The translations under genes were made by a program, and so were the position numbers. Below, piece by piece: positions 55,338 through 64,000 of a stretch of DNA of 64,000 bases (positions within the stretch are counted from its first letter, which is position 1; each line of letters starts with the position of its first letter). The notes beneath the pieces are model-generated. The model worked only from the letters and a program-made list of their open reading frames with translations. It made no database searches and had not been told where the DNA came from. The stretch is from contig OZ035998.1 of the NCBI GenBank assembly GCA_964035015.1, forward strand, positions 34,648,128 to 34,712,127, read 5' to 3'. This DNA comes from Corallium rubrum. Taxonomy: Eukaryota; Cnidaria; Anthozoa; Scleralcyonacea; Coralliidae.

Positions 55338-55529
55338 TGGTATACGATGTTTGCTGCAGGTCCTGAAATTAAACGGAATTCAGTATATCTGCAGCAGACA
55401 TCGTATATGTCTTTCAACCTTTTTGAAAGATATAAAATTTTGAACTTGAAAAAATTATAGCATGTAAAATTACCGAGAAATAAATCGAACCATCCCTAGG
55501 ACAATACCGGACATTTGCAAGATTTTTAA

Positions 55530-56165
55530 GGTGGCTCCCTTCAGTTTCTTGAAAAGTGGAAAAATGCAAATTTCAACCTTGAAAAGTGTGCATGGATATT
55601 TTGTAAAAGAGTGAAAAGTTTTGTGCATAGAATGACATACAAAGCATCAAATATGTCAACAGATAACGTTTCATCAGTTGCCTTGACAACAGTGACGTTT
55701 CAAAAATTTCACATTTAGTCCAATTTATTTCAAAAACGAGTTTGATTACCCTCAATTTATTTTCTCTAACATTTAACATTTATCTAAGTTTAAGTAATCG
55801 ATAGAGAGGTTTTTAAAAAATTCTGTAGATCCAATTTTTTTTACCGAAGATAAATCATGGTTTTTTAATAAATTGAATCTACAAAAATTTTAATTTGTCT
55901 ATTGATTATACTTACACAAAAAGAAATATTTAAATGCAAAAAAGATTGGGGGTCACCAAAGTCGTTTGCGAAATAAATTGAATTAAATTTGAAAGTCACT
56001 ATTGTCATAGCAACTGCTGAAACACTTTATTTCTTAACAGTACTTGATGCTGTGAACGTTATTATACGCACAACCGAACGTTGGCTTTATTCTTTCCCAA
56101 ATTATCTATAAGCACTTTTCTGAGGTTGAAACTTGCACTTTTTTTCACTTTTTAACGGTATTCCC
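55530..56165. mobile_element. ~635-bp fold-back element
   Basis: AAAAGTGGAAAAATGCAAATTTCAACCT near the left is matched by the complement of AGGTTGAAACTTGCACTTTTTTTCAC near the right. Inner blocks (GTTGCCTTGACAACAGTGAC against GTCACTATTGTCATAGCAAC; ATTTATTTCAAAAACGA) also pair. A piece of its outer end (GGGAGCCACCTTAAAAA) recurs at 2337. Confidence 0.8.
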
Positions 56166-57420
56166 GATATATCTAAAATGTTGTGGCATCCGCGCAGGCC
56201 CTCTCCCCCTGTTTACTTTCCCTAGTTCCAACCACGAGCCTGCTTGCAGGTTATATGCCTGGACAGAAATAGCAAACAAGGCTGCATTTTAACGATAAAC
56301 ATGTAAGAACATGGAATTTAAAAATTTAACTATTTCTGGCCGGAATCCGACTCTCAAGTCTATATTTTACTCTGGCTAACGCCCACCGATTTACTCGTCA
56401 TTGGAAGAATCCACCGACGGCATTAAAAGAGGCCGGTACTTTAATTTGGATTCATTCAACAGAGAACGTCAACAGGGAGGGTTGGGATTGATATAGTTAT
56501 ATATATGGGAAAATAATGACCAAATGAAAGCGTTTTAAAGTACCTATACCACGAAAATTAAGTCTGTCTTATTAAAAGAACACTTAAAATGACAAAGTAC
56601 GCACATGTGTGTGCGTACTGCGTATACACGTTTGTTAAGTATAAAACGCTCAGAAGCAATCGTTAAGCAATGTAGTTATGTAGAACCGCACTGAGACGTT
56701 GTATACGGTAACTTTAATTCTCGATTTGCGTGTATTTGAAATGGCGACAATACGGTGCGGTACGAACTCTAGCAGCAAGACAAGTGATTTGCGTGACACA
56801 ATCACAGAATAGGAACACGAATGTCAATATCCATTCATCGAAGTACGTCCAATCGAGGTGGCCCTTAACCGGAAGTAAATTGTTAAGAACTCCCCCCCCC
56901 CCCACCCCCCCCCCCCCCCCCCCCCACACCAAAAAAACCCAAAAACAACACCAAAAAAACCCCGTGCCGAAACCTAGACTACCGAAGTAGCTCGAGTAAT
57001 TAATAGAAAGACAAAACAATTAACCGATATCAATCTTAGGTAATCTGGCCTATATTTGACTATGTTGTTTTAGTTTTTAGTTTATTAAATTAGGCATGTA
57101 ATAAAGAACACATATCTCTGCATCTGCACATTACTCCCTTTCGGCTTGACAACGAAACTTGTATTAATTTTGACAAATGTTTTCCTGAGGGTGAACATTC
57201 GATATATTTGTTCTTGTCGGGTGCTCATTAAAATTGAACACAATCATATACGTGATCGAAGCAAGCTGTACATATATGATAACACACAGATTGTTTTCCT
57301 ATCATCAAGCAGTATTTATAGATATCAAAGTAGAAGGAGAGCACGCGAGCGCGCGCGTGTATTGTGCGTAAGTTTGTGTGGTGTATGATATAGGTTGCAT
57401 GTAATATAGGTACCCACAAG
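56166..57420. other. Intergenic, few features
   Basis: Contains a CTCTGGCTAACGCC motif at 56369, also found in the MITEs at 36364 and 57755, and a C-rich tract. Nothing else recognised. Confidence 0.4.
56891..56925 (+). repeat. Poly-C tract (35 bp, one A)
   Basis: Thirty-four C interrupted once by A; its complement is a long G run. Confidence 0.95.
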
Positions 57421-57429
57421 TCGTATACT

Positions 57430-57534
57430 AACTCTTTCACTGCTACACTCGTCTTTTATTGTTTTACTCTGGTGAATGCGCTAATGCTAGACGATTTTAC
57501 TCATTAAAGGGGGAAATGTAGCAGTGAAAGCGTT
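57430..57534. mobile_element. ~105-bp MITE, CTCTTTCACTGCTAC ends
   Basis: AACTCTTTCACTGCTACACT at the left and ATGTAGCAGTGAAAGCGTT at the right. A sister copy is 57755-57852. Confidence 0.8.
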
Positions 57535-57569
57535 CTAGCCAATGGCTTAACCCATGCACCTCAATTAAG

Positions 57570-57750
57570 CAGGGGCGTAGGGATGGGGGCAGATGGCCCA
57601 ACTTTGCCGTAAAGTGCCCTCTTTGCAACAGAAAAGTGCCCTTTTATGATAAAACATGTGTCTCAAGTGTCCTTTTGAAGCTCTACTCCCAAACAAAATT
57701 CCCTTTTAAAGCTGTGCCCCTCAAACATCAACTAGCTTCCTACGCCACTG
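57570..57750. mobile_element. 181-bp hAT MITE
   Basis: CAGGGGCGTAGG and CCTACGCCACTG ends. The flanks CAATTAAG (57562-57569) and CAATTAAC (57751-57758) form an 8-bp duplication with one mismatch. AAGTGCCCT motifs repeat inside. Confidence 0.87.
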
Positions 57751-57754
57751 CAAT

Positions 57755-57852
57755 TAACTCTTTCACTGCTACAGTCGACTTTTATTATTTTCCTCTGGCT
57801 AACGCCAGGCGATTTTTATACTCGTCAAAGGTAGAAATGTAGCGGTGAAAGA
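57755..57852. mobile_element. 98-bp MITE, sister of 57430
   Basis: AACTCTTTCACTGCTACAGT and ATGTAGCGGTGAAAGAG are inverted ends; the centre reads CTCTGGCTAACGCCAGGCGA. TTAA overlaps its left end and also lies in the right duplication of the hAT element above. Confidence 0.8.
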
Positions 57853-57859
57853 GCAAAGA

Positions 57860-58500
57860 TAATCCTGGATGGGTGACCATCTTTGCCTCAGAGCAGAGTC
57901 GCAGCTTGCGTTGCAGAAGACATACGAAACCGTGTTTTCTTACTGGAAAGTTCTCCGGTGGTTCTCCCTCGTAAAATCAACGTTAAAACGTCTTTAATTA
58001 GTTCTGCGAGCTAAATACATTTTGTACTTAAAAACGTTTACATCCATACATGTATACTTTACTTTATTGTGATAAATAAATCAGTAAAATTAAACAAACA
58101 AATTTTAGAGTTGTGAGTTGTAGTTGATCTCTCCTGTGCTTCGAGGGTTTTTCGCCAGGTTTTTTCGCCAGGTTTTCCGGTTTTCCTTCGTCCGTAAAAT
58201 CAACACCAAGATCTTAGTTAACTCTATGTGCTTCAGTGCTTCGTGATCTGACCATAGTTAAGTGAGGTTATGCAATAACGAAGGTTAACAGCTAGGTAAC
58301 CGTGCGTCGTAAATGAATGGCGCTAGCACGTGCAACGAGGGGGTAGGCTAAGAGACTAGAACGACCCCCAAGTCAGCAGTAGCACATTTGCTTGACTACC
58401 AGTGACACGTGTGTTCTGGAGCTTTGTGAAATTGTGCACCCACCGCCCCACCCTTTCTTCAATCACTAAAGGGTAAGTTATCTCTACCAATTTATTGGTG
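57860..58500. other. Intergenic, nothing recognised
   Basis: A short local duplication (TTTTTCGCCAGG twice, 58148-58172). No ORF of note. Confidence 0.4.
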
Positions 58501-58502
58501 TG

Positions 58503-58617
58503 ATTGGTGCAAGCTATCCCGAAGGGGTGGTCAGCTCAAGATACCACCTGGCTGGATCTTTATCTGAATCCAAGTACCACTACTTGCTTCAAGACCCCCT
58601 CGGTAAACAGCTTGCAC
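58503..58617. repeat. Inverted repeat with GGTGCAAGCT arms
   Basis: TTGGTGCAAGCTATCCCGAA and CTCGGTAAACAGCTTGCACC pair at their ends with imperfect inner pairing. It could be a small structured RNA or a MITE remnant; I recognise no RNA family. Confidence 0.45.
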
Positions 58618-59462
58618 CTAACCAACCAAATGGGCCGTAAGTAAAAGGTGAACGGAGATGTTAATAGAACATATACATGGTTTGGAAACTCGTTTAAAGT
58701 CATAATATTGCCTGAGTTCTATGTTTTTGTTCAAGTTTATGTTCAGTTATTGAAATAACGTATAAAGGACTCAGGAGTTATTAATGTTATCGCATACAAT
58801 ATCAAGTTATGATATTTCCAAAAGAAATTTGAGATACTCCTATTATTAAGTTATTGCTATAAATAAGTTTTCCTATTACTTGTTTTGCATACAGTATTAA
58901 AAATATATATAAAATTTTCCGAAATTAATTTGAGGTTCTCCTATTATTAAGTATTTCTATTATAATAAACTTAAGTTTACAATTTACATGTTTACAAACA
59001 TGTTTACAATTAAAAAATTTGTCGTATATTTGAAGGTTTTTTTTCTATATAGTTATTGCTTATACACTATTATTAAGTTATATAAATTTCCAAAAATAAT
59101 TTGAGGTATTCCTATTATTAAATATTCCTGTATTCTTATTATTAAGTTTTTTCTTACAATTTAAGTTATATAAAGTCTGAAAAGTCAAATGAAGTATTTC
59201 TATTATTAAGTATTCCTGTCATTAAGTTATTGCTTTCAATATTATCAGGTTATATACATTTCCAAAAGTAATTTAAATTAAGTTTTATTACATAAAATAG
59301 TGATTTATTGATTTTCCCGCCACTAATAAAAACGATAACCTCACATGTGTGATTATTATTCATGATAATCTCACACGTGTCGATTATCATGAAACGCATT
59401 AGAGTATATACTGCTCTATTTTTGTGGGGCAATATGACTTTTTTATAATAAGCAGAACAATA

Positions 59463-59551
59463 CATGGATGTTTGGAAATATGAAATTATTTCTCGTGTTG
59501 AACAGGCTTGGTCAACACTCGAAATGGATTTCAAATTTCCGTATATCCATG
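59463..59551. mobile_element. 89-bp fold-back MITE, TA-flanked
   Basis: CATGGATGTTTGGAAATATG and the complement of the right end ATTTCCGTATATCCATG, with TA on both sides. Confidence 0.8.
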
Positions 59552-59623
59552 TATTATTATAAAAGTAATTTGAGATATTCCTATTATGAAGTAGTCGTAT
59601 TATTTATTAACTAGTACTTACAA

Positions 59624-59731
<108 letters not shown>

Positions 59732-60140
59732 TATCGATTAGCTAGCTGCCTTGGTGCCTTTGCAGCAGAATGTTCTACATTCATAGAAATGCTAAATGAT
59801 CTTAATCTTGACAAGACTCGTCAAAAATATTGTATTAGTAGAATGACGACGATCGCAATCAGAACCACCTATTACATATTCTGTTGCCGAAACAAGGAAT
59901 GGACAAATCCTGAACTGCTAACTTTTTAAAATTATTGTGCTGTATGTTTGTTTTATGTTGTTATATATAGTTATTAGTTATATATTATTAGTGTTGATTC
60001 AAGTAGCCGATCGTAAATTACCTTAAATAAGCGAGATTTACAATTGTATATTATCTAAAAAGACATTTAATAAAGTTTCCATTATTGTTATTACAATATC
60101 ATTATATACATCATGTAAGTTTTCAAAAGTGGTAATTTAA

Positions 60141-60604
60141 AGTGCCTATGAAACGAAATTTCACTTCAGTTTTTTAAGGTTGTGTTTAGACGAACACAGA
60201 AAAATGGCTTTTAGACGCCTTTCAAGTCTTATCCCCTTCTTGAGTTATTGGCTATGCAATTTGAGCAAGACGTCACACGTTGTATGTGGGAGAACACGAA
60301 AAATCAGTCATCTCTTTGGATTGGTTTGACTAAACTGAATCAAACGTTGGGAATCTTCCTTGGGTATGGTCTGAGTACGTCTGCAATGTGTGGTTTTGTC
60401 TGGTTAAACCAATCCAAAGACATACTGATTTAGCTGATTTTCCGTTTTCTCCCACATACAACGTGTGACGTCATTGCTCAAATTGCATAGCTAATAACTT
60501 AGGATAAGATTTGAAAGGCGTGTGAAAGCCATTATTCATTATTTTAGATGTTCTTCCAAATACAATCTTAAAAAGCTGCAGTGAAATTTAATTTCATAGG
60601 CATA
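60141..60604. mobile_element. ~464-bp fold-back element, TTAA type
   Basis: TTAA (60137-60140) then AGTGCCTATGAAACGAAATT; the right end is TTAATTTCATAGGCA, where the outer bases have decayed. The arms share GACGTCACACGTTGTATGTG with its complement and AATCCAAAGA/TCTTTGGATT near the centre. A 61-codon ORF inside is not a gene. Confidence 0.82.
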
Positions 60605-61825
60605 TTCCTATTGTTAAGTATTCCTATATTAGCAAGTATATTCCTGTTATATATTAACCTGTTACTTACAATATAAATCCCAAAGGTAATTTGAGATATT
60701 TCTATTATCAAGCGGTCCCATTGCTAAAATATTTAGTTTTATACATATAATTTTTCAAAAGTATTAATTTAAAGTATTCCTATTATCAATTATGCCTATT
60801 AGCAAGTATTCCTGTATGTATTAACGTATTACTTACAATATTAAGTTATTAATTTCCAAAAGTAATTTGAAATATTCCTATTGTTACGCTCCATCGGTAT
60901 AGAACGTAAACTTATATAGTGTAGACCAAGCTTTTTAACATCTTATATATGTTATTTATTTTAAACAAGCAACAATAATTATAATTAAGCGATTATTATT
61001 TTATCTATGACATTTTAAACTTCATCTGACCGAGTGAGCAGCAACGCAAAAAGGTTATTATTTCCAAAATATTTGTTAGTCCAAAGTATCATATTTCTTG
61101 AGTACAGTTCATGTCTAGAATATCCATGTTGTCGATAACTTCACATTAAATCGAGTTGTCCAGTAATAGTATCTCAGCGCATTGGGAGCGTCGTCAAAGT
61201 ATAGCCATGGTTTATCCTTCGTCTTGTCTCATTCTTTATTAGTTGTTAGTTCTCCCCCTTTGATTGAAGCGTGAAGCTATACTTTATATAATGCTTGGTA
61301 TAGAGGAAGTCATTGCAAAACTGTGACTAATTTCCTCTACGTAACTTAGGATGATTCTGCAATCTTGAAGTTTCTTACCAAACCACAAACTACCACAGCT
61401 ATGCAAGCTCATGTCCGTTTGCGTCTTGTGGTTTCTAAATCTACATCATTTGCGTTTTCTTGCTAGATCATGCTTAAACTACAAACAATTTCCTATAGGC
61501 AAATCGTTTCCCATAAGTAAATTAGACTAAATTATATATGTATAATATTGCTATAACATACATGATAATCGTATATCATGTAACACTATTATCAAGTACT
61601 CCTATTCCTATTGCTTACAATATTAAGTTATATACATGTAAATTTTCAAAAGTAGTAGTAATGTGAAGTATTCCTGTTATGTATTAACTTATTGGAATCT
61701 TAAGTCATAAATTTACAAAAGTAATTTGATATATTCATATATATTATCAAGTATAGTCCTATTGCTTACAATATTAAGTTATACATGTAAATGTGAAGTA
61801 TTCCTATTTTCCTCTTATATTATAC

Positions 61826-62663
61826 ACTTAATGTCTGCTCCCGAGGGAAACAGTTAGTTTTGTTTTCCCGAGAGTCTTGATATTTGCCGAGACGAAGTCG
61901 AGGGAAACATCGAGACTCGAGGGAAAACAAAACTATGAATGAATAAATGAATGAATAATCAATGAATAATCTTTAATATCCAAAATAGCAGTAAAAACTG
62001 AATTGCTTAGGATTTACATCATAACGTATATAAGTTGAAATATTAAGTTATAAAAATACATGAATTAAAAAATAGAACAGTACAATTTAAGACTAAGCGC
62101 TAGCTTAAGAAGTGATATAATTTAAACTAACGTTTCTGGATATTATAAACACGAGTAGCAGCTGCAACAAAGCTGTTCATAAAACGATCTGTTCGACATT
62201 TAGGTTCTAATAAAGTAGCGTGAGTTCTCAAATTATATGTTAATACATTTCTTGGCGGAACTAGGGCATTCAATTTATGAGAAGGAGAAATCATATTCGA
62301 AAAAAAACGGTTGCAAAGTACAGATCTTCGTTCGTGTAGAGTTGTCAACTTTGCCCTTGACATAGAATCGATATACTTCAAAGCTGGAAATATAATTCTG
62401 AGCGCTCTCTTTTGGATATTTTCAATCTGGTCACTCAGGTACTGAGGGAGGTTAAAATGCCACACCTCACATGCATATTCCACAATTGGTCGTATATACG
62501 TACAGTACACGGAAAGAAGGACTTCTGCAGGTAAGGCATTTCTCTGAAGAAGGCGTAAACCATACAAGCGCTTAGCAGCTTTCTTATGAACGTAGTCTAC
62601 GTGGCTGTTCCATTTGAGATCGCTGGAGATCACCACTTTTCCCGAGGGATCAGACATTAAGTG
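61826..62663. mobile_element. ~125-bp palindromic MITE split by a LINE
   Basis: ACTTAATGTCTGCTCCCGAG at the left and TCCCGAGGGATCAGACATTAAGT at the right are its inverted ends. The uninterrupted copy at 50997-51122 shows that the LINE piece 61937-62634 was inserted after AACAAAACTA. Confidence 0.85.
61937..62634 (-). pseudogene. 5'-truncated CR1-group LINE, last ~700 bp
   Basis: On the minus strand, 62634-62127 is open and encodes the end of a LINE polymerase: SSDLKWNSHVDYVHKKAAKR, LYGLRLLQRNALP, YIRPIVEYACEVWHFNLPQY, IQKRALRIIFP. This is the post-catalytic thumb/C-terminal region, with no YxDD motif because of truncation. The stop is followed by ~190 bp of 3' UTR and a tail of ATTC/TTCA-type tandem repeats (61937-61970). 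Its frame has no break, so it is younger than the LINE at 23668. The two share the VWHxxLPxxLxDxIExIQxRALxIIxP pattern but are clearly different families. Confidence 0.9.
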
Positions 62664-63082
62664 TTTTGTTATATAGCTTGAGTTTCGTTGAATAATTTCG
62701 ACGTTTATCAAGGGAAAGTACACAAAAGACAAACGCTAAGACTTACCAAAACATTTCACCTGGCTCCGTAATTTCATTTCAACCAAACAAATATGAGTCT
62801 CAAAACAAAAGAACAGCAATACATTTATCCAGTTAATCTTCACACATGCTTTGAAGACCTATAAATATTCTTTTTTCGTACCAAACAAGCTTTTGTTTAT
62901 AGGATGCCGTGAAGAGTTCAAAGTTCTAGCGGTCAACAATTGAAAACTTATTGACCGAGCAGGCAATAAGTTCTCAATTATTGCCCGCTCGGTATACATT
63001 GAAATTTAACTAAGTCATGTGACCACAAACCAACGCATGACAGTCATCGTTGTATCCAGCGAAACTCTAACTATATAACAAA
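62664..63082. mobile_element. ~419-bp MITE, complete copy (TTTTGTTATATAG ends)
   Basis: TTTTGTTATATAGCTTGAGT and the right end CAGCGAAACTCTAACTATATAACAAA-type complement define it. Inside, TTGACCGAGCAGGCAATAAG and its complement form a second palindrome. Copies A (22629), B (50997) and D (48698) are partial. Confidence 0.82.
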
Positions 63083-63488
63083 TTAAGTTATTGCTTGCCA
63101 TATTATCAAGTTATATAAACTGTCAAAACTAATTTGAGGTATTCCTATTATCAAACATATACATGTCACTACACTTTACAGGTCAACTAAACCTTTGAAG
63201 TTATATTTTCTTCTGAAAAGATTATCATCTAACTTAGCAAAAGTAAAGAAAAATATGAATTTCGAGGTAAAGAAAAGAATTTATCAGCGAAGCCTTCTTA
63301 GGTCCTCTTGAAACATGACCACGTTTCTAGGAGAATGGGTACTCTATTGTCTTTAACGTCATACCGGTAAAACCCAGCAATCACCTTGTTGTTTGTTACC
63401 GGTCAGCATATCCTCTCATTTCGAAATGATGATTATCGTCATTCGTGAGATGTCGTTGAATTAACAATAATCATCATTTAAAAAAAAG

Positions 63489-63656
63489 AATTCCCTACCC
63501 CCAAACCCCCAACTCAACCCCCACCACTAAACCTGACCCCAACCCTAACCACAACCCCCCTGACAACCCTAACCCTAACCATAACCCCCCGTTGGACCTA
63601 ACCCTAACCACAACCCTCCGGAAAAAAGTCCCGCCTCTCAGACCCCGACCACAACA
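63489..63656 (-). repeat. Interstitial telomere-like array
   Basis: C-rich strand with many CCCTAA, CCCTAACCATAA and CCCCAAC variants over ~165 bp. The units are mixed and imperfect, so this is a degenerate array and not a chromosome end (unrelated unique sequence follows). Confidence 0.75.
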
Positions 63657-63716
63657 CCCCTAATGGTTCTTTTGTTTTATGCAATTTCGTTTAACATCCC
63701 GCATGTGGGACAGAAT

Positions 63717-63790
63717 CTCACTTGAGTATCATGATAATCATCATATTCGACTGTGTGAAGAAATGATGATTATCATGGTACTCAAGTGAG
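63717..63790. repeat. 28-bp-stem hairpin
   Basis: CTCACTTGAGTATCATGATAATCATCAT pairs with its near-exact complement ending CTCAAGTGAG, with an 18-bp loop. Confidence 0.85.
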
Positions 63791-64000
63791 AGGACATGTT
63801 GTACCGGTATATGACATCACAAGGTACTAGTACCAGTCTTTATTTCGACGCGGTCGTCGTTCACACGAGTTCAGCAAAAGGAGCAAAAACTCAAACTTAG
63901 ACAGTTCATAAAAGTGGAACCGAGTGATGGTTTCAATTCTTTTTTCGGTTTTTAGATTGAACTTTCCAGACTTTAACGGAAAATAGAATAACCTGGAAAT

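Larger units (their letters stand above)
63357..63821. repeat. Inverted repeat enclosing telomere-like sequence
   Basis: GTCATACCGGTA near 63358 and TACCGGTATATGAC near 63803 are inverted; ATGATGATTATC motifs lie inside both arms (63426, 63772). Confidence 0.5.

Noticed and set aside
58503-58617. Small structured RNA gene (snRNA-like)
   Set aside because: Inverted ends are present, but no Sm site, no recognisable RNA family motif and no promoter element could be seen.

Overview
This is a eukaryotic, animal-type sequence. It is AT-rich, has intron-containing genes with GT/AG splice sites, and is densely packed with transposons. The best supported host genes are a mitochondrial ATP synthase c-subunit gene (plus strand, exons at 1653-1683 [probable], 6404-6514 and 20867-21036) and a two-exon Hox/ParaHox-type homeobox gene (plus strand, 42956-43277 and 43659-43924). 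The homeodomain type, the CR1-like retroelements, the endonuclease-bearing Helitron and the many fold-back MITEs fit a cnidarian, most likely an anthozoan (coral or sea anemone). The species cannot be read from the sequence.

Layout. 1-216: an open, acidic exon of an unidentified minus-strand gene leaving the left edge. 1.6-21.2 kb: the ATP synthase c gene. Its second intron is 14.35 kb long and holds a large Helentron (autonomous Helitron with endonuclease; coding 10064-16854), a TTAA-flanked fold-back element (7643-8448) and several MITEs. 21.4-40.3 kb: intergenic and repeat-rich, with a decayed CR1-like LINE (23668-26322), a hAT MITE with a perfect 8-bp target duplication (27049-27218), another LINE tail (32869-33046), tRNA-derived sequences, and a three-level nest of elements (38907-40263). 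42.6-44.4 kb: the homeobox gene. 47.9-55.3 kb: a ~170-bp satellite-like repeat broken up by a piggyBac-type MITE, a giant inverted repeat (two ~1.53-kb nearly identical arms, 48858-53183) and nested hAT material. 55.5-63.9 kb: fold-back elements, a degenerate AT-rich tandem array, a truncated LINE that split a MITE, and interstitial telomere-like repeats near the right edge.

The most unusual object is the Helentron. Its first reading frame reads in order: a leader ending in a 2A-type ribosome-skipping motif (D85-P92), a cysteine-peptidase-like domain resembling the C76 deubiquitinase fold (C124, D254/H256), six 23-residue STPR-type repeats (380-517), a Cys-rich DUF6570-like region, and the HUH/Tyr replication initiator (H1041/H1043, Y1224/Y1228). 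After one frame break it continues into a PIF1-family helicase and an AP-type endonuclease with its catalytic residues intact.

Several mobile-element boundaries are fixed by comparing filled and empty copies inside the window itself: a TTA-flanked MITE (19077-19257 against the empty site at 30222-30563) and a family whose termini start CATAGT and whose insertions carry 7-bp duplications (51778-52078, with the empty site in the other arm of the giant inverted repeat; also 38907-40263). No CRISPR array, rRNA gene or bacterial-type operon is present.
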